DNA from: Forficula auricularia
Lineage: Eukaryota > Arthropoda > Insecta > Dermaptera > Forficulidae
Direction of reading: 5' to 3'
Length of the DNA stretch: 64,000 nt
Assembly: GCA_024734495.1 (NCBI GenBank)
Contig: JALMQS010000099.1
Location: forward strand, 103,730,320-103,794,319
The notes beneath the pieces were generated by a model. It saw only the letters and a list, made by a program, of their open reading frames with translations, was not told where the DNA came from and did not search any database. Made by a program: the position numbers and the translations under genes. This document shows, in pieces, positions 55,446-63,665 of the stretch; position 1 is the stretch's first letter, and every line of letters begins with the position of its first letter.

Positions 55446-55480
55446 CTGATGATGAAGGCCAAGCCTTCGACACTATAGTC
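55446..55480 (+). ncRNA. Hammerhead ribozyme-like motif, copy 12 (core mutated)
   Basis: CTGATGA, extra T, perfect stem II GAAGGC/GCCTTC (loop CAA), but GACAC in place of GAAAC, changing invariant A14. It should be inactive. Confidence 0.5.
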
Positions 55481-55512
55481 TCAAACAAATAAATAATATA
55501 TATATTTTGCAG

Positions 55513-55919
55513 TAAAAACCCTTTTTTAGTAAGAACGGGTTCTTACTAGTTAAAACGCGTTTCACTGAATAGCCTTGTGGCAACCAGAATTGAATGATAT
55601 TTGTTGAGTTTGGTCCAGAATCTTCATTTTTGAGCCTTCGCCTCATTTTGGGTGTTTATTTTCAAAAATTTTTAAGCGAAAATGTCAAAAATTACATCGT
55701 CATTAGAAGCAAAGTTCTAGAGGATGTAATTTTTAACATTTTCGTTTAATTTTTTTTGAAAATAAACACCCAAAATAATGCAGAAGTTCAAAAATGAAAA
55801 TTCTAGACCTTTAAATCAAACTCAACCAATCAGTAAATTCTGGTTGCCACAAAGGTATTCAGTGAAACGCGTTTTAACTAGTAAGAACAGTTCTTACTAA
55901 AAACGGGTTTTAACTGCAA
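55513..55919. mobile_element. Palindromic insertion with CAGT ends
   Basis: CAGTAAAAACCC...AGTAAGAAC faces GTTCTTACTAAAAACGGG...TTTTAACTG. Arms of about 180 bp share AAAACGCGTTTCACTGAAT and AAATAAACACCCAAAAT. It splits foldback 5. No coding region. Confidence 0.7.
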
Positions 55920-56205
55920 CATATACATATATATTGTTGATATATACACCATTTGTGTGTATTTTTATTTGCATTAAGCAGCGGACAACCTAATTGTTTC
56001 TCTTTATGATTCAACAACTCTGCAACTCTCGGCAAAATAAAAACTTTTTAATTGTACCCTTACTTATTTAGATCTTAGAGAGTCATCTTAAGAATTATTT
56101 TTTATGTTTTAGCCATCATAGAACATGTTTTTTTAGAATTTCCATATAGCTAATTCACTTGTAGTACAGTATAGTGGTTACAATACAATTCCATAAAGAT
56201 GTTTT

Positions 56206-57483
56206 TCAGCTGCACTCGAGCATGTCCATGGAATCGATCCAGGGCTGTCCCACAATGGGTGGTGGATGAGTACATTCGCCTTCTGTTACTTGGATATTTG
56301 ACCGTGCCCACTCGATGGTCACCTCTAAATCGCAGGAGCATTTCAGAGGATTCCTTAAGAGAACCAACCGACGAAGTTTAGCATTATGAGCCAACGCTTT
56401 ATGACTGAACGTGGTTAAATTGTTATCCGATAAATCCAGGTAATCTAATTTCTCCAATGCGGTTAGAGCACCATCGCTGATATTAACAATATGATTCCCT
56501 TCCAGGAAAAGTCGATTCAAGCTTTTCAATTTGTTGAAAAGTCCAGCCTGAATAAATTTCAACTCTGCATTGCTCAAATCAAGTTCATGGAGTTTGGGTA
56601 ATCCGTTCCAGTTGCTATTCTCCAAAGTTTTAAATGGATTGTTATTAATCAAAAGCGAGGTCAGGTTTCTCAATCCATGGAATCCACTTTTAGGTAGAGA
56701 AGTCAGACCAGTGTTATTTAGACTAAGATCCTTTAATCCTGTTAAACCTGCGAAGGTATTTTCATTTAAAACTTTCAAAGGATTTTTTGAAATATCCAAT
56801 GTAACGAGCTGAAGAGTTTTGCTGAAATCCACCTCAGATATATTACAATTTGAAACATAAAATTTTCTTAAATTCGGTAAAGATGCGATTACATCCATAT
56901 CCAAACTATTAAGAGGATTATCATTTAATAAAACTTGATACAATTTAGGTAATCCTTGAAAAGCAGGCCATGGATTTGTAATTCGGTTTCCTTCCAAATA
57001 CAGCATATATAAATTAGTGAATGCTGAAAAAATTTCTTCAGGTAATTCTTCAATCCGATTGAAACTTAAATCAAGTCGGAAGAGATTTGTTTGATTACGA
57101 AGAAAGGAGATATCGGTAAGTTTATTATGCGATATGGATAAACTTTCTAAGAGACATTTTGATAATAATTCTTCCGGGATTTCGGTTAACTCATTTTTAT
57201 CTAATTTAAATACTTTGAGTTTTTCGAGATTTTTAAAAGATTCTAATTTTATCCATTTCAAATGATTGTTCGAGAGATCAATATCTATAGTTTCAGCCTC
57301 AAAGATAGGTAACTTATCTTCATGAATATGTTTGCAGAGTACTTGGATAGGAATCGGTTGTTTCTCTCCGATTGCTTCTTGATTACTCGGCTCAGGACAA
57401 GTGCAGGATTCAGGACATGCGTTGACATTTATGAAAAGTGAAGAGATGAGCAGGATCGGGCCCAAAACAAACAACCGCTTCAT
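56206..57483 (-). CDS. Secreted leucine-rich-repeat protein, paralogue 2 (425 aa)
   Basis: A signal peptide (residues 1-22, ending NVNA) is followed by an LRRNT cap with cysteines at 23, 27, 29 and 50, about 14 leucine-rich repeats, and an LRRCT cap beginning NPLKCSC with cysteines at 382, 384, 404 and 424. The protein stops one residue after the last cysteine, so there is no anchor and it should be secreted. Cap spacing (C-x-C-19-C-19-C) and repeat register equal those of paralogue 1; the N-cap has a 12-residue longer gap. The start is supported by the signal peptide and a TTTTGCAG acceptor one base before ATG, which joins the noncoding exon at 63,539-63,637. The coding sequence is intronless. 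The pair is clearly a tandem duplication. Binding partner and process are unknown; no canonical AATAAA is seen in the first 110 bases downstream. Confidence 0.93.
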   Translation of the reverse strand: MKRLFVLGPILLISSLFINVNACPESCTCPEPSNQEAIGEKQPIPIQVLCKHIHEDKLPIFEAETIDIDLSNNHLKWIKLESFKNLEKLKVFKLDKNELTEIPEELLSKCLLESLSISHNKLTDISFLRNQTNLFRLDLSFNRIEELPEEIFSAFTNLYMLYLEGNRITNPWPAFQGLPKLYQVLLNDNPLNSLDMDVIASLPNLRKFYVSNCNISEVDFSKTLQLVTLDISKNPLKVLNENTFAGLTGLKDLSLNNTGLTSLPKSGFHGLRNLTSLLINNNPFKTLENSNWNGLPKLHELDLSNAELKFIQAGLFNKLKSLNRLFLEGNHIVNISDGALTALEKLDYLDLSDNNLTTFSHKALAHNAKLRRLVLLRNPLKCSCDLEVTIEWARSNIQVTEGECTHPPPIVGQPWIDSMDMLECS

Positions 57484-57570
57484 CCTGCAAAATGAGAATT
57501 TAAAAAGTTAATAAAATTATAATGTATTTAGGTAATAGGTTTTTAAATATTAAAAGTCATAATAGTCTAA

Positions 57571-58375
57571 GATCCCGAGTAAGGTCGACCTTCACCTATC
57601 GAGTTTCCTAATGAAATTAGTATTTTGATAATATAATGTATTAATAAACAAAACTTGATAGGGTCGACATCCAATTTCCCTGCATAGCTATTTTTAATAA
57701 AAAAATAAATGTTGTTAATTTTCCCTAAACATTAAACAAGAATAAAACCAAGGTCCTAGTATGTACAAAAAAAGAACAAACGAGACAGGAATGCATCAAA
57801 ATTAACCAAGAAAACCTAGAAGGAGTTAAGGAATTCCGCTACCTAGGAAGTAAAATGACATGGGATGGGAGGAGCAAAAACGAAATTAAATCAAGAATTG
57901 CCCAAGCAAAAATGGGGTTTAATTCAAAACAAAAACTACTATGCTCCTCCTCAATCAGCTTAGAAAACAGGAAGTTGCTATTGAAGACATATGTATGGAG
58001 CATAGCCATGTACGCGTGTGAAACCTGGACAATTGGAAAAGCGGAGAGAAAGAGATTGGAGGCTTTCGAAATGTGGTGCTACAGAAGAATGATGAATATC
58101 AAATGGATGGATAAAATTACAAATGAAGAAGTTCTTGGAAGAATCGGAGAAAGAAGAACCTTGTGGAAGAGTCTGAAGAAGAGAAGAGGTCAGATGATGG
58201 GGCACACACTGAGACATGGGGGACTGCTTAGGAATATCTTGGAGGGGAAGGTGGGAAAGAAAAGGGGAAGGGGAAGACCCATATTAGAATATTTCAACCA
58301 AATAATTGGGGATATGGGATGCCAGACATAATATTATCAAAATATTAAATTCATTAGGAAAGTCGGGATCTTGTA
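57571..58375 (+). mobile_element. GGTCGAC foldback relative carrying a reverse-transcriptase fragment
   Basis: The left 130 bp match the left arm at 32,650-32,780 (AAGGTCGACC, TTCACCTATCGAG, TAGGGTCGACATCCAATTTC). The right end (TATCAAAATATTAAATTCAT, then TTAGGAAAGTCGGGATCTTG) matches the right arm end at 33,140-33,205. Between them, in place of an AT-rich loop, is a LINE fragment. Confidence 0.6.
57741..58331 (+). pseudogene. Non-LTR reverse transcriptase C-terminal fragment
   Basis: Open from before 57,741, it reads NKTKVLVCTKKEQTRQECIK, then FRYLGSKMTWDGRSKNEIKS, YACETWTIGKAERKRLEAFE and MWCYRRMMNIKWMDKITNEE, ending RGRGRP and a stop. This is the thumb/C-terminal part of endonuclease-type LINE polymerases (the group with TW.L...R.LE.FE and W.D...N.EVL). 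Catalytic palm and endonuclease are missing. The frame is uninterrupted for about 195 codons, suggesting a fairly recent insertion. Confidence 0.8.
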
Positions 58376-58591
58376 CTATAAGGGCTTTCTACATTGGCGT
58401 AGTTAGGGAGTTTTCCTAAATGGGGCAGTCGGCCAGCTGATTAGCCACCATAGCCATTTCAATTTCGGTATCGAGATCAACTAACTTTTTAGTAGAAATG
58501 ACAAATTTTGGAAGTAACGAAATAATTTAATGTGAAATACATAATTTTGTTAAGGGAGAATGGTGGAGGTTCTTGGTGAAATATATTTAAA

Positions 58592-58746
58592 CGAGGGGTG
58601 AAGCGTGAACTAATATCGTGTACACCTAATTCCACTTCCACTTTCATTTCCAAGTAGAAGACAATAGATGAAGGGGCATTATCTAATGAATTCCAAAATA
58701 ATTCCAAAGGCGTGTACACCTAATTCCAATCACGGTTCACCCCTCG
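58592..58746. mobile_element. MITE with CGAGGGGTGAAC ends, copy 3
   Basis: CGAGGGGTGAAGCGTGA faces CACGGTTCACCCCTCG; 155 bp. It is the most complete copy of the family. Confidence 0.75.
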
Positions 58747-58749
58747 TAT

Positions 58750-59020
58750 TTAAATAAAGTAAAGAAAATTTAAAAAATTTAAAAATATAAAATTCTAGGT
58801 AGGTATGTTTCATAAAAATAAAAGACAAGATCCTTGTTGTTTTCGCTGTGAATTCCTGAAGATGGGCCCATACCCCGATATATATATATGGTATACATAG
58901 TATAATATAGTATAGTATAGTATACATAGAGTCATGATAACAAGCGTCTTGTCTTTTATTTTTTGAAACCTACCTAGAATTTTATATTTTAAAATTTTCT
59001 TTACTTTATTGAAATATATA
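58750..59020. repeat. Foldback with a decayed hammerhead-like loop
   Basis: AATATAAAATTCTAGGTAGG with ATAAAAGACAAGA faces its complement at 58,950-59,015. The loop has CTGAAGA, GGG/CCC and then GATAT, so the GAAAC element is absent. A TATAG tandem run lies at 58,895-58,925. Confidence 0.5.
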
Positions 59021-59421
59021 TAAGTGATGCAGTGAAACAATATCTTCAATACTGTCGTTTTTTTAAGAGGGGCAATGAGTTTTGTTGCCCCCCCCTAACT
59101 ACGCCCATTATTTTAATCGAAGCCGGTGCCTCCACATTATCCGAGACCAGTGTTATCCTTATCCCAGTTCTGGTTATTATATTTTTTTCAACTCTAAAAT
59201 GAGAATCGTAAAATAATCTTTAAATAATAAAATAAATGAAAACTTGTAATTTTTTTTTTATTTTATCGTTCAATGATACTGTAGTTCAAGGGTAGGCGAA
59301 CCACGTTTGTTAGGATCCCTAATAAATGAAAATAACACACAGATATGAAATTTCAATAGATTTGAATAAATATCTTATGAGAATTAAATAAAAAATCATA
59401 ATTTTTATAAAAAAATAAATA

Positions 59422-59697
59422 AAACCGACTTCAAAATTATATAAACAAAACAAATAAACATAAACAAAGAATTAAACAGGTTCATAAACAAAGAAGTTAT
59501 GGGTGAACATTCTTAACAAAAAAGATACAATACCAATTAAATTTAGTTTTTTTACCAATCGGAAACTATACTGAACACAATGCAAAAAATCATCAAAATC
59601 GGTTCACAATTGGCGAAGAAATCGAGTAACATGGACACACACAAAAAATTCAGTCGAATTGAGAGCCTCCTCCTTTTTTGAGGTCGGTTAAAAATAT
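59422..59697 (+). mobile_element. AACCGACTT family element, copy D (partial)
   Basis: ACCGACTTCAAAATTATA opens and GAGGTCGGTTAAAAATA closes a 276-bp copy that lacks the palindromic first part but keeps ATCGGTTCACAATTGGCG and TTCAGTCGAATTGAGAGCC. Confidence 0.65.
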
Positions 59698-59849
59698 ATT
59701 ATCTTATCGTTTTATAAAACAAATTAAATTTTTAGGAGTGAAAAATTATTTTTTGTGATTTTTCGCGTAAACTCCTTCGTATACAAATGATAAAATAAAT
59801 TAATTAATGTTCAAAACATTTTTATTCAAATTTAAAATGTCAAATAAAT

Positions 59850-59881
59850 GACTAGTTTTCGCCAAAAGTTTGGCTCATCAG
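59850..59881 (-). ncRNA. Hammerhead ribozyme-like motif, copy 13
   Basis: CTGATGA directly joined to stem II (GCCA/TGGC), then GAAAAC with one extra A, then TAGTC, on the minus strand. The extra A in the conserved segment probably disables it. Confidence 0.5.
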
Positions 59882-59918
59882 ATATTTTTAAATTGAATCT
59901 TTTGTAATTAAAAAATAT

Positions 59919-59948
59919 CTGATGAGCCAAACTATGGCGAAACTAGTC
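59919..59948 (+). ncRNA. Hammerhead ribozyme-like motif, copy 14 (canonical core)
   Basis: CTGATGA-GCCA-loop-TGGC-GAAAC-TA-GTC. G follows A9 directly and pairs with the C before GAAA, as in textbook hammerheads, with no extra base. Stem III is AC/GT around TA. Stem I from ATAT and ATTT is weak. It has the best core in the window. Confidence 0.68.
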
Positions 59949-60337
59949 ATTTGATCTTTTAAATTTGAATAAAAATGTTTTGAACATTAATTAATTTATT
60001 TTATCATTTGTACACGAAGGAGTTTACGCGAAAAATCTGCTACTGACAAACTCCAACGCGCTGTTAATGAGATATCGACCTGGGCTAAACGGTGGCGAAT
60101 CAAGTTTAATGAAGTCAAATCGCAGCATATCAATTTTACGAATAGACAGGAGTCCCCACTACCAATTACCCTAAATCATCAGCTAATACCATATGCTAAT
60201 ACTGCAAAATATCTTGGTATGACTCTCGATGCTAAGCTCCGCTGGAAGGAGCATATCCTGACAAAAGTCAAACAATTAAAAATAATTAAAAGAAAGTTAT
60301 ACTGGATGATAGGACGGAGATCCAAACTGTCCATATA

Positions 60338-60850
60338 CAGGGTGGGACAAATGGATCGGGTGGTTTTAAAATACTTGTCAAACTGTCAATTTTAAAGGTA
60401 TTGGATTGAAATAAAGTGCAAAACGTGTAGTTACAATGGAAGTTTATTAACAAAAAATTAGTAAAGTTAGTTTTTAAAACAACTGCACATACGGCTAGGA
60501 TATCAATGCAAGCTGTACGCGCTCTGTTCCCTGGCCGTTTGATTTCCCGTAATGGAGATCTCCATTGGCCCCCTCGCTCACCGGACCTCACGGTATGTGA
60601 CTTCTTCTTATGGGGCTATTTAAAAGCAAGGGTGTACATGAACAAACCCCGGACCATTCAGGAGTTGAAGGCAGCAATTGACAACGAAATCACATTAATT
60701 CCTGGTGATGTGCTTGAGCGGGCAATGCGGAACGTTAAGGACCGACTCCAAGAATGCGTCGCTCTTTTGCACTTTATTTCAATCCTATACCTTTAAAATT
60801 GACAGTTTGACAAGTATTTTAAAACCACCCGATCCATTTGCGCCACCCTG
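60338..60850 (+). mobile_element. mariner-type element inside the jockey copy
   Basis: The inverted ends of about 85 bp start CAGGGTGG and share AAATGGATCGGGTGGTTTTA and TTGTCAAACTGTCAATTTTA. TA flanks both ends (60,336-60,337 and 60,851-60,852). The 513-bp length, against a usual autonomous size of about 1.3 kb, shows an internal deletion. Confidence 0.88.
60506..60796 (+). pseudogene. mariner-like transposase C-terminal fragment
   Basis: Contains FPGRLISRNGDLHWPPRSPD, LTVCDFFLWGYLKARVYMNK and a final AIDNEITLIPGDVLERAMRN-type helix. The SPDL...DFFLWG block holds the last catalytic-site region of mariner/SETMAR-type DDE/D enzymes. The N-terminal DNA-binding and first catalytic residues are deleted. 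Confidence 0.8.
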
Positions 60851-61396
60851 TATAACAAAATTATTGTGTATAGACGAATCATAAGACTAGTCTGGATCTA
60901 TGGTATACAGCTCTGGGGCTGTAGCAAAGAATCAAATATCAGGATGATTCAAACTTTTCAAAACAATACTCTGCGAGATATCGTCGATGCCTGCTGGTAC
61001 ATCAGGAACGGAGACACCAGGAAGGATCTCCACATTACTACTGTACAAGAGGAAATAACTAAAGCAGCCAGGAATCATAAATTGCGACTGGCAAATCACT
61101 ATAATCCCGAAGCTGTTCGACTACTCAGCACCGTCGGACAGCTGAGAAGATTGAAAAGGACCAAGCCAACTGACTTGTCCCAATAAGAAACTTTAAAATG
61201 ACCCCAGTGAATTGCGGATAGTGTTAGACATTTGCAATGTCATCAATGAGATGACATGCTTCCTGAATGTTATATACTTACTTTATTATAGTAAAATCAT
61301 AAAACGGTCATCTGACTGGATTGATAATGTAAAATTTAAATAAAAAAAAAATTGTATACGAAGGAATTTACCCGAAAAATTACAAAAAATAATGGA

Positions 61397-61640
61397 CTAC
61401 GGTGCAAAAAAATCGAGCCACCAATAAAAACTTTATTAAATAATAAATCATTTTTTATTTTTTTTACATGTAACCATACATTTACAGAAAAACGGTTTAT
61501 TGAAAGTATACTTGCCACTTGTCGTTGACTTAGCCCTTGATTAATTAGGCACACAATTTGAATTGCTTGAGCTTGAGAAATATCCATTTTGTATAAATAT
61601 TTTATCTTTCTATCAATGATGCTTAATTCAAAATGATTCA
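61397..61640 (-). pseudogene. Tc1-like transposase N-terminal fragment
   Basis: On the minus strand, ISQAQAIQIVCLINQGLSQR then QVASILSINRFSVNVW forms the first helix-turn-helix of a Tc1-like transposase. On the plus strand at 61,399, CGGTGCAAAAAAATCGAGCC resembles a Tc1-type inverted end next to TA. The catalytic domain is missing. Confidence 0.65.
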
Positions 61641-62132
61641 TTTTTTTGATATTTCAAATGGAATTTGATCATTTATTAAAACCTTATTTAAATTTAAAGT
61701 GATATTGAGAAAGTAGGATAATTTGTAATTGTAAGTGTATATTGTATTAGTGTATATTATCTTCATTTTTAAGCCAGAAATTCAGAAGCAAGAAAACTCA
61801 AAATCTAATCAATTCTTCGTTTTAGAAATACAAAATGTTGACATCGGAATAAACTTTCTACGACTTTCGGATCTTGAGCTATCATGGTTGTTGAAATGCA
61901 GACAAACATACAAATGTACAGACAGAAAACATGGTTGAACGTTATTTTTCTCCACTTTTAATACATTTTTAAACACAAGTTAAAAAATGTACTAAAGATA
62001 ATATAATTTGTGAAAAATGTTTTGAGTAAATTTAATTATTTTGATTAGTAATGTCCATCGATTAAATTATTAAAGTTGTTATCGGAAAATAAAGACTATA
62101 TTTTTTATGCAGATAATTTCTATTTTATTGCC

Positions 62133-62163
62133 AACGTTTAATCAACTTTGTTGACTTCTTCAG
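62133..62163 (-). ncRNA. Hammerhead ribozyme-like motif, copy 15 (decayed)
   Basis: CTGAAGA and stem II TCAAC/GTTGA are kept, but GAAACGTC reads TTAAACGTT. It is presumably dead. Confidence 0.4.
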
Positions 62164-62315
62164 TGCTCAAATAATTATCTTCCTTGGATATTTGTCATTT
62201 TTATAATTATTCTTGCTTAGTAAACATAACAAGGCAAGTGATTAACATCAATCAGATTAGAATTCTAAGAAAGAATAATAATGACAAATATGCAGGGAAG
62301 AAAACTATTTGAGCC

Positions 62316-62346
62316 CTGAAGAAGTCAACAAAGTTGATGAAACGTC
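62316..62346 (+). ncRNA. Hammerhead ribozyme-like motif, copy 16
   Basis: CTGAAGA, extra A, 6-bp stem II GTCAAC/GTTGAT (one G-U), loop AAA, GAAACGTC. Stem I: GCC with GGC, then an internal loop and TTT with AAA. Confidence 0.62.
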
Positions 62347-62375
62347 GGCAATAAAATATAAATTAGCTGCATAAT

Positions 62376-63118
62376 AAGCTGACGTGCTCTGATGTGGCCA
62401 TCCACTTAACTTGACCATACAACCTGGCCCCTAACTTATATTTAATATTTAATAAAATTATTTATAATCATGAATTTTTAGATTACTGTGGGCCCACTGA
62501 TTATTTATTTATTTATTATAACATTGTATCTATAGGGCCATCTAGCCCCTTTACTGTACAATTTTAGACCTAAATATTTACAAAAAAAATATAATTAAAA
62601 TAATACAAGAAAAAACAAAAAAAAATCATAAATGTATACAAAATTTGGTTGAATTTGGTACAAGAGCGTAGATTTTCATTTTTTGACCCCCCTCCCCCTC
62701 CCTCATTTTGGGCGGCTAGTTTTTGCATTTTTAGACTTCTGGGGTCCCACTGATTATGTATCCAAAATTTGGTTGAGTTTGCTCAAATGGCCTGGATTTT
62801 TAATTTTCAACCCCCCTCCCCCCTTTAATTTTGGGTCTATATGCACCAATTTCTAATCAGCTCTTAAGCTCAATGAACCAAAACTACGTGTGAAATTTGG
62901 TTTCGATATTCCCACTAGTTTAACAGACATTTTGACAAAACAATTGTTATGTCGAAAAATATAATTTTTTCTATGTTCCTTATACCGAAATGTCATGGTT
63001 TTGCTCAATTTTTTTAATCAAAACACTTCCTAACGTTTTTGAGATATTTCGAAAAAAAGAAGGAAAAAAAACCACTTTTTTCATGCACGATTACAATATT
63101 TAACCATACCCTGTATGG
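62376..63118 (+). mobile_element. Family V dispersed element, copy D
   Basis: It opens AAGCTGACGTGCTCTGATG directly after foldback 7 and ends CCATACCCTGTATGG before foldback 8. An insertion of about 140 bp at 62,500-62,640 (ending in A runs) interrupts its first internal repeat. Confidence 0.65.
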
Positions 63119-63254
63119 CAAAGTAAAAAATATAGTCCTTATTAAGATTGGAGTAATTTTTGGAGACGGACTGATAAGTGAATTAAGTGGATATTGATGA
63201 GGCAGTCCAAAAAAAGAAGAAGATAATTTACACTATCTTTTTATTCATAAAACC

Positions 63255-63286
63255 GACGTTTCGGAGGCTATTCCCTCCTTCTTCAG
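63255..63286 (-). ncRNA. Hammerhead ribozyme-like motif, copy 17
   Basis: CTGAAGA, extra A or G, stem II GGAGG/CCTCC, GAAACGTC on the minus strand. Stem I AACC/GGTT plus a G-U. Confidence 0.62.
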
Positions 63287-63308
63287 GGTTCACTGACTTT
63301 TCAAAACC

Positions 63309-63339
63309 CTGAAGAAGGAGGAATAGCCTCCGAAACGTC
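63309..63339 (+). ncRNA. Hammerhead ribozyme-like motif, copy 18
   Basis: CTGAAGA, extra A, stem II GGAGG/CCTCC (loop AATAG), GAAACGTC. Stem I AAAACC (63,303-63,308) pairs perfectly with GGTTTT (63,340-63,345). All three stems and the core can be drawn. Confidence 0.7.
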
Positions 63340-63538
63340 GGTTTTATGAATAAAAAGATAGTGTAAATTATCTTCTTCTTTTTTGGACTGCCTCATCAAT
63401 ATCCACTTAATAGTCCTTATTTTCCGATAACTTTAATAAGTAAATTTAATAAGTGCTGAAAAAACGATAATGTATAAAGATATTATAATTTGTGAATAAA
63501 TAAATTAAGGACAAAAACAATAATATTGTCTAACTCAC

Positions 63539-63637
63539 TTTGATGGTTCTTGTAATGGTCCAGGGTGTTGTCTCTTGGAGCAGGAGTTTTGTGTCTGGTT
63601 GGCTGGTCGAGAAGCTAAGACTGGCTGGATGCGTACT
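63539..63637 (-). other. Noncoding first exon of LRR gene 2
   Basis: From the predicted start at 63,637 to a CATCAAA/GTGAGT donor (intron starts 63,538). It has no ATG. Joined to the acceptor at 57,485, it gives a 99-nt leader plus one base and an intron of 6,054 bp. It is GC-richer than the surrounding DNA. Confidence 0.62.
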
Positions 63638-63665
63638 GTTTCTCCCTCGAGCGGACGCTTCTATA
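63637..63665 (-). promoter_or_regulatory. TATA/initiator core promoter of LRR gene 2
   Basis: TATAGAAG (63,665-63,658) precedes AAACAGTACG by 28 bases. The initiator is one base off TCAGT. The spacing and the following exon/donor mirror those of LRR gene 1. Confidence 0.58.

Larger units (their letters stand above)
55176..56009. mobile_element. Hammerhead foldback element 5 (family F relative), interrupted
   Basis: ATAAAGAGAAACAAAGAGG...CTTCTGCTTGATGCAAATAA at the left is inverted at 55,960-56,009. The inner arms hold two facing hammerhead-like cores around a loop containing GATACTGACACCATGAAAAA. A separate palindromic insertion (55,513-55,919) splits the right arm. It lies just beyond the 3' end of LRR gene 2. 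Confidence 0.7.
60037..61352 (+). pseudogene. 5'-truncated jockey-type reverse transcriptase, split by a mariner MITE
   Basis: The frame runs from 60,039 (ATDKLQRAVNEISTWAKRWR, then AKYLGMTLDAKLRWKEHILT) to 60,337. It resumes after the insertion with NKIIVYRRIIRLVWIYGIQL, WGCSKESN and the CWYIRNGDTRKDLHITTVQE block, and stops at 61,186. A 3' UTR and an A tail at about 61,341-61,351 follow. The 27-bp sequence ACACGAAGGAGTTTACGCG... at 60,010-60,036 is repeated with three differences at 61,354-61,380, a target duplication. Deleting the MITE and one TA restores an unbroken frame (SIYNKII). Confidence 0.85.
59746..61393. mobile_element. Hammerhead foldback element 6, interrupted by jockey and mariner insertions
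   Basis: The left arm (59,746-59,880) runs ATTATTTTTTGTGATTTTTC, TAAACTCCTTCGTATACAAA, TTCAAAACATTTTTATTCAA. The right arm mirrors it to 60,036 and then resumes at 61,353-61,393, after a 1.3-kb jockey fragment. Two facing hammerhead cores lie near the centre. Confidence 0.75.
62107..62373. mobile_element. Hammerhead foldback element 7
   Basis: ATGCAGATAATTTCTATTTT with ATTGCC faces GGCAATAAAATATAAATTAG and CTGCAT. The arms hold one decayed and one good hammerhead-like core; the loop has CAAATATCCAAGG-type pairs. Confidence 0.72.
63182..63411. mobile_element. Hammerhead foldback element 8
   Basis: A compact 230-bp hairpin with nearly identical arms (ATTAAGTGGATATTGATGAG to its complement) and a loop of about 20 bp. 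GGAGACGGACTGATA lies just left. Both arms carry a hammerhead-like core. Confidence 0.8.

Noticed and set aside
42446..57483. LRR proteins as Toll receptors
   Set aside because: Neither has a membrane segment or TIR domain after the LRRCT cap; both end within about 10 residues of the last cap cysteine.
58855..58890. Nineteenth hammerhead core (CTGAAGA then GGG/CCC)
   Set aside because: The conserved GAAAC segment is missing; only GATAT follows.
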